DNA of 15,762 nucleotides from Alphaproteobacteria bacterium (GCA_017479785.1 JAFVBT010000097.1:1-15762), one strand, 5' to 3'. Shown: positions 6,873 to 15,114, counted from the stretch's first letter. Numbers and translations are program-made. Notes: generated by a model from the letters alone, not told the origin.

Positions 6873-7586
6873 TTAATTTTTTGTCTTTAGTACAGATAAG
6901 ATTTCAAGCGTTTCGGTGTCAGGAAAACCGTATTCATCCACTTTTCCTACCTTATCAACGGAAAAATCGGCTTCAAGCACGCACAAAGCATAAACTTTTT
7001 CTTCAGGCTTCAATGCACGCACCACAGTTTTTTCAAACAAAACCTCATCCAAACTATATGATGCATAAACAGATGTTTTCTGTTTTGAATCATCAAAGAT
7101 TGCATAGGCATTAAGATAAGAAAAGCACGAAGTATCACAGATAAAACCGTTTGACTTCATAATTTCAACAGTCTTCCAATGACTATTGAAAATATCATAT
7201 GCCAAAATTCTTTCCAATTCTTTTCTTGTGGGCAGTTTTATTTGACGATTACAATTTGTTCCGAAAGCAACATTTTGTTCTTCTTGCAACAGCATTTCCA
7301 ACTTTTCAATCGTCATCGGACCGTTATCACCGATTCTAACGAATAACGAACTGAGACAAATACCCCAGATTTTATTCTGTGAAACATCCGGACATAAAAA
7401 GGGCAAAACAAAAAATTGCCTGGACGAAGGCTCAAAATACACAATCGGACATGGCGTAAACACAATCGGCGGGTCATTGACAATATGCCTTTTCAGACCG
7501 GCTACGAAATGGTCTACATTTGCCGCGCAAACTCCGACATTCACCAAATAGGTATAACACTCTATCGGATTAAATTTTTGTTCCAT
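6873..7586 (-). CDS. Hypothetical protein, 237 residues
   Basis: I do not recognise a family. The protein has no signal peptide and no clear membrane segment, so it is probably cytoplasmic. It is rich in cysteine (nine: residues 10, 20, 46, 65, 77, 112, 150, 154 and 202), but no CxxC pair is present, so a zinc ribbon or ferredoxin-type cluster is not indicated. The N-terminal 85 residues are hydrophobic, with many Pro, Phe and Val (PPIVFTPCPIVYFEP). A helical stretch at about 91-145 and a beta-looking end at about 170-237 follow. The ATG at 7584-7586 lacks a good Shine-Dalgarno, so the start is less certain. The gene stands alone between rpsD and radC and has its own strong terminator, which supports its being real and expressed. 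Confidence 0.7.
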   Translation of the reverse strand: MEQKFNPIECYTYLVNVGVCAANVDHFVAGLKRHIVNDPPIVFTPCPIVYFEPSSRQFFVLPFLCPDVSQNKIWGICLSSLFVRIGDNGPMTIEKLEMLLQEEQNVAFGTNCNRQIKLPTRKELERILAYDIFNSHWKTVEIMKSNGFICDTSCFSYLNAYAIFDDSKQKTSVYASYSLDEVLFEKTVVRALKPEEKVYALCVLEADFSVDKVGKVDEYGFPDTETLEILSVLKTKN

Positions 7587-7700
7587 ATGTTCATGATTTT
7601 TAATAAATATAAATAATTATTTTTTCGGCGCAACCTAACAACATATTCTTGTTAAAGTCAAGCAAAAAACAGCACCCGAAAAAATATAAATTCCGATAAT

Positions 7701-8441
7701 TTAAACGTTGTTTTTTATGTGAAACGGGCCGGCATAAAACGATTTAATTCTTCCTGAAGATTTGAAACTGTACATGTCGTGTTTTGATACGATAATATGG
7801 TCAAATACTTTTAGTTCCATCAAATCACATAAATCGCATATATCTTGCGTCAATTTAACATCTGTTGAAGACGGTTTAACATTGCCGGACGGATGGTTAT
7901 GTACCAAAATTATAAAAGAAGCTTTAACATCTATGGCTTTACGCAATATTTCTCGCGGATAGACATAGGCTTTGTTCACGGTCCCCGTAGACAACAGCAT
8001 TTCCCCTTTACGGCGCAAGTTATCATCAAAGAAAAAAACGTGAAATTCTTCAACATCTTTATACCCGATTAATTGACGGCAATAATTATAAAATTCATCC
8101 CAACACGATATAACATTTTTATCGGGTTCTTCAAATACACGTCCCGTCGCACGCAACAAGCAGGTTGAAACAACTTTCAATAAAACAATGGCGTTGGAGC
8201 TTAATTCGCATTGCTCCAACAACTCATGCGCCGGCGCTTTAATAACGCTGACCAAATCGCCGAACGTAGCAATCAATTTCTTTGCCAAAGGCTTAACATC
8301 TCTCCGCGGAATAGCCATCGTTAACAGAAGCTCCAACAGTTCATAGTCAGGCATACTTGCACCTTCATCAACCATAAACCTTTCTCTTAATCTGGCTCTG
8401 TGCCCGAGATACAGTGGTTTTTCTGCAGATTCTTCCGTCAT
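7701..8441 (-). CDS. radC: RadC-family JAB/MPN protein (UPF0758)
   Basis: Predicted zinc metal-dependent JAB-fold protein. The historical link to DNA repair is disputed and the function is unsettled. The protein has 246 residues. It has an N-terminal helix-hairpin-helix-like region (GHRARLRERF at 13-22, then LLELLLTMAIPRRD) and a C-terminal MPN+ domain. The metal motif HNHPSG is at 181-186, followed by the expected Ser/Asp (SSTDVKLT, Asp194), and the upstream acidic EEFHVFFFD strand at 131-139. AAGGGA precedes the ATG. It lies 30 bases after map and is probably co-transcribed with it. I saw no terminator hairpin in the 114-base gap downstream. Confidence 0.93.
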   Translation of the reverse strand: MTEESAEKPLYLGHRARLRERFMVDEGASMPDYELLELLLTMAIPRRDVKPLAKKLIATFGDLVSVIKAPAHELLEQCELSSNAIVLLKVVSTCLLRATGRVFEEPDKNVISCWDEFYNYCRQLIGYKDVEEFHVFFFDDNLRRKGEMLLSTGTVNKAYVYPREILRKAIDVKASFIILVHNHPSGNVKPSSTDVKLTQDICDLCDLMELKVFDHIIVSKHDMYSFKSSGRIKSFYAGPFHIKNNV

Positions 8442-8471
8442 TATATAGTCCCTTTGTTATGTATGCACTGA

Positions 8472-9272
8472 TTATTTATACGGCGGTTTATCCAAGCCTT
8501 TCGGGGAATATGTAAATACTTCAACCCCGTCTTTCGTTACCCCCATGGAATGTTCAAACTGTGCCGACCACGCGTGATCACAAGTTACGGCTGTCCACCC
8601 GTTGGAAAGAATCACTCCTTCTTTTTTACCCAAGTTTATCATCGGCTCAATGGTAAAGAACATTCCTTCTTCCATAATCGGCCCCGTTCCCTTGCGTCCG
8701 CAATGCATTACATTCGGTGCATCGTGAAAAACTTTGCCTAAGCCATGACCGCAGAACATATCTACAACCGAATAGCCGTATTTATGTGCATATTCTTCTA
8801 TTACCGCACCGATGTCACCGAAATGAGCCCCCGGTTTCACGGCATCTATACCGCGCATTAAGCATTCATACGTTACCTCGCATAAGCGTTTTCCCTTCAC
8901 TTTCGGCTTACCGGCGAAATACATACGGCTGGTATCACCGTAATAACCATCCACAATGGCCGTTACATCAATATTAAGTATATCCCCGTCGGCAAGTTTG
9001 CGTTCATAATCCGGAATACCATGACAAATTACCTGATTTATGGAAATGCAGGTTGCTTTCGGATATCCGTGATACCCTAAACACGCCGAAACAGCTCCTT
9101 TACTTTCCATAAACTTTAAGCACAAATCATCTAATTCTCCTGTCGTCACCCCGACTTGTACATAATCGGTTATATAGTCCAAGCATTCTGCAGCAACTTT
9201 TCCGGCCTTACGCATTCCTTCAAAATCTGCCGGATTATCATATATTTTTATTCCGTTTTTGTTGGTATACAT
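8472..9272 (-). CDS. map: Methionine aminopeptidase type I
   Basis: Removes the initiator methionine from new proteins. The pita-bread fold metal ligands are all visible (numbered from the chosen start): Asp102 and Asp113 in NIDVTAIVDGYYGDTS, His183 in GKVFHDAP, Glu209 in FFTIEPM and Glu240 in SAQFEHS. The substrate-binding histidine is His84 in VICHGIP. The length of 266 is usual. The frame stays open to an ATG at 9306-9308. I chose the ATG at 9270-9272 because GGAG lies about 9 bases before it and the family begins near there. The gene is first of a map-radC unit and is divergent from tspO. Confidence 0.97.
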   Translation of the reverse strand: MYTNKNGIKIYDNPADFEGMRKAGKVAAECLDYITDYVQVGVTTGELDDLCLKFMESKGAVSACLGYHGYPKATCISINQVICHGIPDYERKLADGDILNIDVTAIVDGYYGDTSRMYFAGKPKVKGKRLCEVTYECLMRGIDAVKPGAHFGDIGAVIEEYAHKYGYSVVDMFCGHGLGKVFHDAPNVMHCGRKGTGPIMEEGMFFTIEPMINLGKKEGVILSNGWTAVTCDHAWSAQFEHSMGVTKDGVEVFTYSPKGLDKPPYK

Positions 9273-9343
9273 CTCATTCTCCAAATCAATATAAAAGAGA
9301 TATAACATTTCATATAAAAAAACAAGATATTTTCTGCTTACCG

Positions 9344-9371
9344 TTGAAACATTTTATCAAGTGAATATATA
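9344..9371 (+). promoter_or_regulatory. Candidate sigma-70 promoter of tspO
   Basis: TTGAAA (9344-9349), a 16-base spacer and TATATA (9366-9371) lie 20 bases before the tspO ATG. This leaves a very short leader containing only the Shine-Dalgarno AAAGGAG (9378-9384). Confidence 0.5.
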
Positions 9372-9391
9372 GCACCCAAAGGAGAAAAGAG

Positions 9392-9883
9392 ATGTTTAAC
9401 AATTCAGTGCTTAACTTTATATACAGTGTTATCTTGGTTGTAATTACTTACGCTTTCTGCCGCTATTTCAATGACATCGGCATGACTGCTTTTTATGATA
9501 AAATACAGTTGTCTTCGTTGACACCGCCTAATTATGTTTTTCCGATTGTCTGGATTATACTTTACACACTTTTGGTGATTTCTTTTGATATGATTTTAAA
9601 TCACCCCGATAAACAACAAGTATGGATTCCGGTACAAATGTTCATCGTAAATTTATTCTTGCAAGTTGTTTGGTCGTTTCTGTTTTTCGCCAAAGCTTAT
9701 TTTATGATAGCGTTTGCGGTTATTGTGGTATTATTCTTTGCATCGCTTTATTTAACGCAACGTTATTACTTTTTGCGAAAAGCGGCGGCATATATGCTCA
9801 TTCCTTATAACTTGTGGATTTTGTTTGCCACATATTTAAACTGGGCAGTGGTAGATTTGAACGGTACTGACTATACTTTTTAG
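9392..9883 (+). CDS. tspO: TspO/MBR-family membrane protein
   Basis: Tryptophan-rich sensory / peripheral benzodiazepine receptor family. In bacteria these bind porphyrins and have been linked to tetrapyrrole and stress control. The 163 residues form five membrane helices (about 5-24, 50-67, 78-99, 102-121 and 128-150). Family features seen are LTPPNYVFPIVWIILYTLL at 43-61, VVWSFLFFA at 92-100 and the helix 5 motif PYNLWILFATYLNW at 138-151. A strong AAAGGAG sits 7 bases before the ATG. It is one of the few genes here ending in TAG. The neighbours (map, alaS) do not suggest a specific ligand, and no heme-biosynthesis gene is nearby. Confidence 0.9.
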   Translation: MFNNSVLNFIYSVILVVITYAFCRYFNDIGMTAFYDKIQLSSLTPPNYVFPIVWIILYTLLVISFDMILNHPDKQQVWIPVQMFIVNLFLQVVWSFLFFAKAYFMIAFAVIVVLFFASLYLTQRYYFLRKAAAYMLIPYNLWILFATYLNWAVVDLNGTDYTF

Positions 9884-9979
9884 CAAAAACAAAATTTTTA
9901 TAAATTGTTCTAGACATTAGCTTAAGTTTGCATTATTTTATGTCCGATAAAAAGATTCGTTAAAACATAAGGATATAAA

Positions 9980-12610
9980 ATGACTGTCAGTGTAAATGAA
10001 ATTCGCAAAACATTCTTGAACTATTTTGCCAAGAACGATCACAAGATAATTCCGTCATCATCGTTGGTGCCGGATAATGATCCGACCTTAATGTTCACCA
10101 ACTCAGGAATGGTGCAGTTTAAAAACATTTTGGCGGGCAACGAAACACGCGATTACACACGAGCGGCCACCGCACAAAAAAGTGTTCGTGCCGGCGGCAA
10201 ACATAATGACTTGGACAGCGTCGGTTATGATGTGCGTCACCACACATTTTTTGAGATGCTCGGCAACTTTTCTTTCGGCGACTACTTTAAGGACAAGGCT
10301 ATTCCTTATGCTTGGGAATTATTAACCAAAGATTTCGGTTTACCGAAAGACAAACTGGCGGTCACCATTTATTACAACGATGAAGAAGCGCATGATTTGT
10401 GGAAAAAAGTTTCCGGTTTGCCGGAAGACAGAATCATCCGCATTGCCACCAAAGATAATTTCTGGCAAATGGGCGATACCGGTCCGTGCGGTCCGTGTTC
10501 CGAAATTTTTTATGACCATGGTCCGGAAGTTTGGGGCGGCTTACCGGGAACACCCGAAGAAGACGGCGACAGATTCATTGAAATTTGGAACTTGGTGTTT
10601 GATCAGTTTGAAGATTTACCTGACGGCTCACGAATTAATTTGAAACGTCCGTCTATTGACACCGGCATGGGTTTGGAACGCATCGCCGCCATTCTGCAGG
10701 GCGTCCATTCCAATTTTGAAACCGACATGTTCCAGCACATTATTAAAGCAATTGCCGATATTGCCAACACAGACCCGAACGGTCCTTTAAAAGCGTCACA
10801 CAATGTTATTGCCGATCATCTGCGTGCAATATGCTTTTTGATTGCTGACGGCGTATTGCCGTCTAACGAAGGTCGCGGCTACGTTTTGCGCCGTATTATG
10901 CGCCGCGCAATGCGTCACGCCTACCTTTTAGGTGTTAAAGACCCTATGATATACAAACTGTTACCTGTTCTGCAAAAGGAAATGGGCGAAGCATATCCGG
11001 AACTTTTCGCGCGTGAAAATCTGATTAAAGAAACCATTAAAATTGAAGAAGAACGTTTCGGACGTACTTTGGATAAAGGTATGCGTCTTCTTGATGACGA
11101 AATTGAAAAATTGCCGAGCGGCACAAAATTAAGCGGTGAAACAGCCTTCAAACTTTATGACACATACGGATTCCCGCTTGATTTAACTCAAGATGCTTTG
11201 AAAAGCAAAAACATTGAAGTTGACACTGAAGGCTTTGATAAATGTATGGCAAAACAAAAAGCTGAAGCCCGTAAAAACTGGGCCGGCTCCGGCGATGAAG
11301 GTGTTGCCAAGGTTTGGTACGAAATTCAAGATAAATGCGGTGCTACCGAATTTTTAGGTTATAACACTCTGAAAGCCGATGGCGAAATTAAAGCGTTGGT
11401 ACAAAATAACACCATTGTCAATGAAGTTACTTCAGGTCAATTTGAATTGGTTGCCAATCAAACACCTTTTTATGGTGAATGCGGCGGTCAGGTTGGTGAT
11501 ATAGGTATGATTACCTCCAAAAATTTTACTGCCAAGGTTATTGATTGCAAACGCAGACTAGATAATATCTTCACACATATTTGCGAACTGCAAAGCGGCT
11601 CGGTAAAGGTTGGAGAATTCGCCAATTTTGAAGTTGATGAAACAAATCGTCTGCGCATTTGCGCCAATCACTCGGTGACGCACTTGGCACATAAGGCTCT
11701 CAAAATTGTTTTGGGTGACCATGTGGCACAAAAAGGTTCTGCCGTTGAAGCCAACCGTATGCGTTTTGATATTTCTCACCCGAAGCAAATAACGGCTGAA
11801 GAAATTCGCCGTGTTGAAGAAATTGTTAATGAACAGATTCGTCGTGACTTAAAAGTATCAACCGTAATTATGAATAAAGACGAAGCCGTAAAACTCGGCG
11901 CCATGGCGCTGTTTGATGAGAAATACGGCGACGACGTCCGCGTTGTTTCAATGGGCGATATCCAATGCCCGTTCTCGCGTGAATTGTGCGGCGGTACACA
12001 TGTAAAATCTACCGGCAACATCGGCTATTTCCATATTTTATCGGAATCGGCATTGGCAGCCGGTGTTCGTCGTTTGGAATGCATCACCGGATTCGGTGCC
12101 GACCAATATGTTCACGAAGTTGAAGATAAACTGCATCGTGTTGCCGACAGCTTAAAAACCAATGTCAATGACCTGGAAAATCGCGTTAAGAGCCTGATGG
12201 AAGAGCGCAAAAAACTTGAAAACGAAATCTTTAATTTGAAAAAGTGTCTGGCCGGCGGTCAGGCTTCGGCTAAAGATGAAATTGAAACCATCAACGGTGT
12301 TAAATTTGTCGGCAAATTAATGCCGGATACCCACCCGAAAGAATTAAAATCTTTTGTGGATGACATTATGCAGAAACTTGGTTCCGGTGTTGTTGTTCTA
12401 TGTTCGGATAAAGACAATAAGGCATCGGTTGTTGTCGGTGTCAGCAAAGACTTAACCGCAAAATACAACGCTGTTGATTTTGTACGCACGGCAGCCGGTG
12501 TTCTCGGCGGTCAGGGCGGCGGCGGCCGACCGGATATGGCACAGGCCGGCGGCACAGATGTTGCAAAAATTAATGATGCCATTGCAAAGGTAAAAGAACT
12601 GGTTGCCTAA
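9980..12610 (+). CDS. alaS: Alanyl-tRNA synthetase
   Basis: Class II synthetase that charges tRNA-Ala and clears mischarged Ser and Gly. The 876 residues match the E. coli length. The catalytic domain opens with the AlaRS signature (SSSLVPDNDPTLMFTNSGM) and has motif 2-type residues near VRHHTFFEMLGNFSFGDYFK. The editing domain carries the zinc ligands His564 and His568 (HSVTH) plus Cys670 and His674 (CGGTH). A coiled coil at about 720-760 leads to a C-terminal DHHA1 domain with the Gly-rich GGQGGGGRPDMAQAGG near the end. AAGGAT lies 5 bases before the ATG. The gene downstream starts one base after the stop codon. Confidence 0.98.
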   Translation: MTVSVNEIRKTFLNYFAKNDHKIIPSSSLVPDNDPTLMFTNSGMVQFKNILAGNETRDYTRAATAQKSVRAGGKHNDLDSVGYDVRHHTFFEMLGNFSFGDYFKDKAIPYAWELLTKDFGLPKDKLAVTIYYNDEEAHDLWKKVSGLPEDRIIRIATKDNFWQMGDTGPCGPCSEIFYDHGPEVWGGLPGTPEEDGDRFIEIWNLVFDQFEDLPDGSRINLKRPSIDTGMGLERIAAILQGVHSNFETDMFQHIIKAIADIANTDPNGPLKASHNVIADHLRAICFLIADGVLPSNEGRGYVLRRIMRRAMRHAYLLGVKDPMIYKLLPVLQKEMGEAYPELFARENLIKETIKIEEERFGRTLDKGMRLLDDEIEKLPSGTKLSGETAFKLYDTYGFPLDLTQDALKSKNIEVDTEGFDKCMAKQKAEARKNWAGSGDEGVAKVWYEIQDKCGATEFLGYNTLKADGEIKALVQNNTIVNEVTSGQFELVANQTPFYGECGGQVGDIGMITSKNFTAKVIDCKRRLDNIFTHICELQSGSVKVGEFANFEVDETNRLRICANHSVTHLAHKALKIVLGDHVAQKGSAVEANRMRFDISHPKQITAEEIRRVEEIVNEQIRRDLKVSTVIMNKDEAVKLGAMALFDEKYGDDVRVVSMGDIQCPFSRELCGGTHVKSTGNIGYFHILSESALAAGVRRLECITGFGADQYVHEVEDKLHRVADSLKTNVNDLENRVKSLMEERKKLENEIFNLKKCLAGGQASAKDEIETINGVKFVGKLMPDTHPKELKSFVDDIMQKLGSGVVVLCSDKDNKASVVVGVSKDLTAKYNAVDFVRTAAGVLGGQGGGGRPDMAQAGGTDVAKINDAIAKVKELVA

Positions 12611-14209
12611 ATGTCTGATAAAGAACTTAATCACAAAAAATACGGCATAAACATGGGACTGTACAGTGCCTTGTTTATGCTGTATAATTTACTGGCCTTT
12701 AACAGTGTTTTCTTCGCCAAAATATATGATTTGAGTTCGCCCGTTTTTACTGCGGGAACATTCTTTATTATATGGATTCTCGGAACTCTTTCCTGCTTGA
12801 TTTTGTTTCATAAGATAACCGTTAAACCTTTATCTTATCTCTTTTTACTCATCAATGCAGGTACTTATTATTTTATAAAAACCTATAATGTTTCCATAGA
12901 TGAAGAAATGTTGCGTAATACTTTGGAAACAAACTTTACCGAAACCGCAGATTTATTAAATTTGACATGGGTTTTATATGTTCTGATATTAGGTGCTTTG
13001 CCATGTTATATCATTTATCGTTTTTTGGATATAAAGCCTTTAAAGTGGTACAAAACTTTAGGATGTGCTTTTGTTTTGATCGGTATGTTTCTGGCTGTTA
13101 TCTTTCCCAACTTAAAAATTGTTGCTCCTTTTGTGCGCTCTAACAAACCGGCAAAATATTTACTGGTGCCGGTTAACTATATTGGTGCCATCATCTCATA
13201 TACCAAGCATTACTATCGCGAAAATCACGAATTTGTGCCTGTCGGTACCGATGCACGCTTGGAAGAATATTGGAACAACGGCAAAAAAAATTTGATTATT
13301 TTTGCCATAGGAGAAACGGCACGCGCCGCCAATTTTTCTTTCAATGGTTATGAACGGCAAACAAATGCTCCTTTAAAACCTTTCAAAAACAATATTATCA
13401 ATTATACCAACGCCACATCATGCGGCACATCTACTGCCGTATCTGTTCCTTGTATGTTTTCAAAAGATTCGCGTGCCGACTACAGCAACGGCAGTCTTGC
13501 CTACACCGAAAATGTTTTGGATATTATGCAACGAGGCGGCTATTCAGTAATATGGCTGGAAAACAACAGTGATTGCAAAAGCGTGTGCACGCGCGTCAAG
13601 TCGCTCAAACCATGTTCTTTATACACCGATTCGCATGAATGCCTGGACGATATTTTAATACCGGAAATCGGCAAGAACTTATCACCGACACCGCAAAACA
13701 CTATCATTGTTATGCATCAAATCGGCAGTCACGGTCCGAAATATTATAAACGCTACCCTGAAAATATGGCGCAATACACGCCGGTATGCAACACGGAAAA
13801 ATTAAACGAATGCTCCCATGAACAATTGGTCAATACTTATGATAACACCATTTACTACACATCGTACATTTTGGCGGAAATAATTAAAGAGGCCGAAAAG
13901 TACAAACAAGATTATAATGTAATGGTAATATATATTTCGGATCACGGGGAATCTCTTGGTGAAAATAATATTTATTTGCACTCGGCACCATATAGCTTTG
14001 CCCCGAAAGAACAGAAGCAAATTCCTTTTTTTATTTGGGCGGAAGATGAAACCTTGGGTAACCTAAATTTAGACAAACAATGTCTCATAAAAAGTACCGA
14101 AAATTCGGTATCACACGATAACATTTTCCATTCATTACTCGGTATAGGCGGCATAAAAACCAAAGAATATAATCAGCAGCTTGACTTATTTGATTCGTGC
14201 AAAAAATAA
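12611..14209 (+). CDS. Lipid A phosphoethanolamine transferase (EptA/MCR-type)
   Basis: Inner-membrane enzyme of the sulfatase fold that transfers phosphoethanolamine to lipid A, or a related surface lipid, from phosphatidylethanolamine. Of 532 residues, the N-terminal 170 or so hold five membrane helices (near 17-35, 45-66, 73-90, 118-137 and 148-167). The catalytic domain is periplasmic. Residues expected from EptA and MCR-1 are present: Glu235 (GETAR), the nucleophile Thr275 in SCGTSTAVSVPCMF, His374 (GSHGP), Asp444 and His445 (SDHGES) and His457 (YLHSAP). Cysteine pairs 271/281, 322/326, 335/344 and 393/401 suit the stabilising disulfides of the family. It begins one base after alaS and has no clear Shine-Dalgarno of its own, so it is probably translated by coupling. 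The family can reduce cationic-peptide and polymyxin binding; whether this chromosomal member does so is not shown. Confidence 0.92.
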   Translation: MSDKELNHKKYGINMGLYSALFMLYNLLAFNSVFFAKIYDLSSPVFTAGTFFIIWILGTLSCLILFHKITVKPLSYLFLLINAGTYYFIKTYNVSIDEEMLRNTLETNFTETADLLNLTWVLYVLILGALPCYIIYRFLDIKPLKWYKTLGCAFVLIGMFLAVIFPNLKIVAPFVRSNKPAKYLLVPVNYIGAIISYTKHYYRENHEFVPVGTDARLEEYWNNGKKNLIIFAIGETARAANFSFNGYERQTNAPLKPFKNNIINYTNATSCGTSTAVSVPCMFSKDSRADYSNGSLAYTENVLDIMQRGGYSVIWLENNSDCKSVCTRVKSLKPCSLYTDSHECLDDILIPEIGKNLSPTPQNTIIVMHQIGSHGPKYYKRYPENMAQYTPVCNTEKLNECSHEQLVNTYDNTIYYTSYILAEIIKEAEKYKQDYNVMVIYISDHGESLGENNIYLHSAPYSFAPKEQKQIPFFIWAEDETLGNLNLDKQCLIKSTENSVSHDNIFHSLLGIGGIKTKEYNQQLDLFDSCKK

Positions 14210-14247
14210 TTTTTGTCATTTTTTACTTGATTTTCATTTCAGACCGT

Positions 14248-14275
14248 GTTACATTCCGATTTAGTGTGATATAAT
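14248..14275 (+). promoter_or_regulatory. Candidate promoter of the two small genes
   Basis: An extended -10, TGATATAAT (14267-14275), contains a perfect TATAAT and is preceded after 16 bases by a -35-like GTTACA (14248-14253). Transcription would start near 14282, giving a leader of about 28 bases ahead of the ATG at 14310. Confidence 0.6.
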
Positions 14276-14290
14276 TAATTTATTTTTATT

Positions 14291-14299
14291 AACTAAAAA
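14291..14299 (+). repeat. AACTAAAAA leader element, copy 1
   Basis: The 9-mer AACTAAAAA ends exactly 10 bases before the ATG at 14310. An identical 9-mer with identical spacing precedes the next gene. No Shine-Dalgarno is present, so the A-rich element may stand in for it. Confidence 0.55.
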
Positions 14300-14309
14300 C
14301 TTTTTGCTT

Positions 14310-14672
14310 ATGAGTAAAAAAGGTATTGATTTGCGTCGTGTCAATGAGCATTGCGCCAACGAGAAAATTAAAAAAGTGTTGCAGGAGCGCGGAATCGAAG
14401 GAGCTGAAGGCCAGATCTGTCTGGTGAAAATTGCCTTGCGGTATTGTCCGGTGTCCGAGAAAGCGGCAAACAATCCGTTCTACGCCTTCTATAAGCCCAT
14501 AGGCAAAAAGAAGGCTGCCGTCTATAAGATTTCAACCGGCGAGGTGAAAGTTGTTTCCATTGCCTCCATTTCCAAAATGGATGAGGTGAAAGGCACGTTC
14601 ACCATCGGCGGCGTGACATACGGCCCAAAAGATACGGTAAACGGTTTGCGCCGGTTCGGTCAGTATAAGTGA
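14310..14672 (+). CDS. Hypothetical protein, 120 residues
   Basis: I do not recognise a family. It is a small, basic, probably cytoplasmic protein: no signal peptide or membrane helix, many Lys and Arg, and three Cys residues spread through the first half. The first 35 residues look helical (RRVNEHCANEKIKKVLQERG). The rest looks like short beta strands with Gly turns (AAVYKISTGEVKVVSIASIS, then GTFTIGGVTYGP). The frame can be extended two codons to a TTG at 14304, but the ATG is more likely. A hand count of bases 14401-14640 gives 119 G+C of 240, against 39 of 120 for 13801-13920 in the preceding gene. With the missing Shine-Dalgarno this suggests a foreign origin, although alaS also reaches similar GC locally. 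Confidence 0.65.
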   Translation: MSKKGIDLRRVNEHCANEKIKKVLQERGIEGAEGQICLVKIALRYCPVSEKAANNPFYAFYKPIGKKKAAVYKISTGEVKVVSIASISKMDEVKGTFTIGGVTYGPKDTVNGLRRFGQYK

Positions 14673-14677
14673 TGTTC

Positions 14678-14686
14678 AACTAAAAA
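14678..14686 (+). repeat. AACTAAAAA leader element, copy 2
   Basis: The same 9-mer as at 14291-14299, again exactly 10 bases before an ATG (14697). It falls in the 24-base gap between the two unidentified genes. Confidence 0.55.
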
Positions 14687-14696
14687 ATATGGCCAT

Positions 14697-15020
14697 ATGT
14701 TAAGCATACTCATTCTGACTTTGGTGCCGGTCATGACCACACCGAAACCTCAGCCTCCGCAGCCGAAACAGCCTATAGAGATTCGTAACAAGGAATGCCT
14801 GACTCCTGAAGAAAAAATCAGAAGAAAGATGGAGGAAAAACGTGTCAAAGACAGACAACAACAAAAAAAATTCTCTACATCTTTTCTAAACAAAAAGACG
14901 AAGGTAGGAATTGTGCAAAGCCGCAAGCCTGCAGAAATCCGCAACGGCTTGGCTTCTACGGATCGAGCCAAAAGAAGGATGAAGGATAAGAACAATAAAA
15001 GTTCTTTACATCTTTTCTAA
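14697..15020 (+). CDS. Hypothetical basic protein with internal duplication, 107 residues
   Basis: No family recognised. A short hydrophobic N-terminus (MLSILILTLVPVM) is followed by a Pro-rich linker (TPKPQPPQPKQP) and a strongly basic, charged remainder. The hydrophobic part is only about 13 residues, short for a signal peptide, so its location is uncertain. The remainder holds two related units beginning EIRN (residues 28 and 80). The first continues into KFSTSFLNKKTKVGIVQ. The second reaches the matching DNA one base out of phase and ends as SSLHLF and a stop. In the other phase the DNA would read FFTSFLNERTWVEIAQV. The annotated end may therefore result from a frame slip. There is no Shine-Dalgarno. 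Its reality as a gene is moderately supported. Confidence 0.5.
   Translation: MLSILILTLVPVMTTPKPQPPQPKQPIEIRNKECLTPEEKIRRKMEEKRVKDRQQQKKFSTSFLNKKTKVGIVQSRKPAEIRNGLASTDRAKRRMKDKNNKSSLHLF
14871..14925 (+). repeat. Imperfect direct repeat, copy 1
   Basis: A 55-base block beginning TTCTCTACATCTTTTCTAAAC. It matches 15002-15056 at 41 of 55 positions by hand alignment without gaps, with 20 of the first 21 bases identical. It lies inside the 107-residue gene. Confidence 0.7.
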
Positions 15021-15056
15021 ACGAAAGAACATGGGTAGAGATTGCACAAGTCTGCA
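15002..15056 (+). repeat. Imperfect direct repeat, copy 2
   Basis: The second copy of the 55-base block. It straddles the stop codon of the 107-residue gene (TAA inside TTTTCTAAAC). The distance from the preceding EIRN codons is 68 bases here and 93 in copy 1. That 25-base difference shifts the reading phase by one. Confidence 0.7.
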
Positions 15057-15081
15057 TAACTTCACTAATGTTTTCGACACG

Positions 15082-15114
15082 AAAAACGTCCCATCTATCG
15101 GGACGTTTTTTGTT
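15082..15114. terminator. Bidirectional rho-independent terminator
   Basis: AAAAACGTCCC (15082-15092) and GGGACGTTTTT (15100-15110) form a perfect 11-base-pair stem with a 7-base loop. The T run follows on both strands, so it can end both the + strand small-gene transcript and the minus-strand trmL transcript, whose stop codon is at 15116-15118. Confidence 0.88.

Noticed and set aside
9273..9308. Upstream ATG extending map by 12 residues
   Set aside because: The internal ATG has a clear GGAG, and the extension has no family counterpart.
9884..9979. Promoter for alaS in the gap after tspO
   Set aside because: Several weak hexamers occur, but none has acceptable spacing to a matching -35. Only the Shine-Dalgarno AAGGAT is convincing.
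14304..14309. TTG start two codons before the ATG of the 120-residue gene
   Set aside because: The ATG is a stronger start and places the AACTAAAAA element at the same distance as in the next gene.
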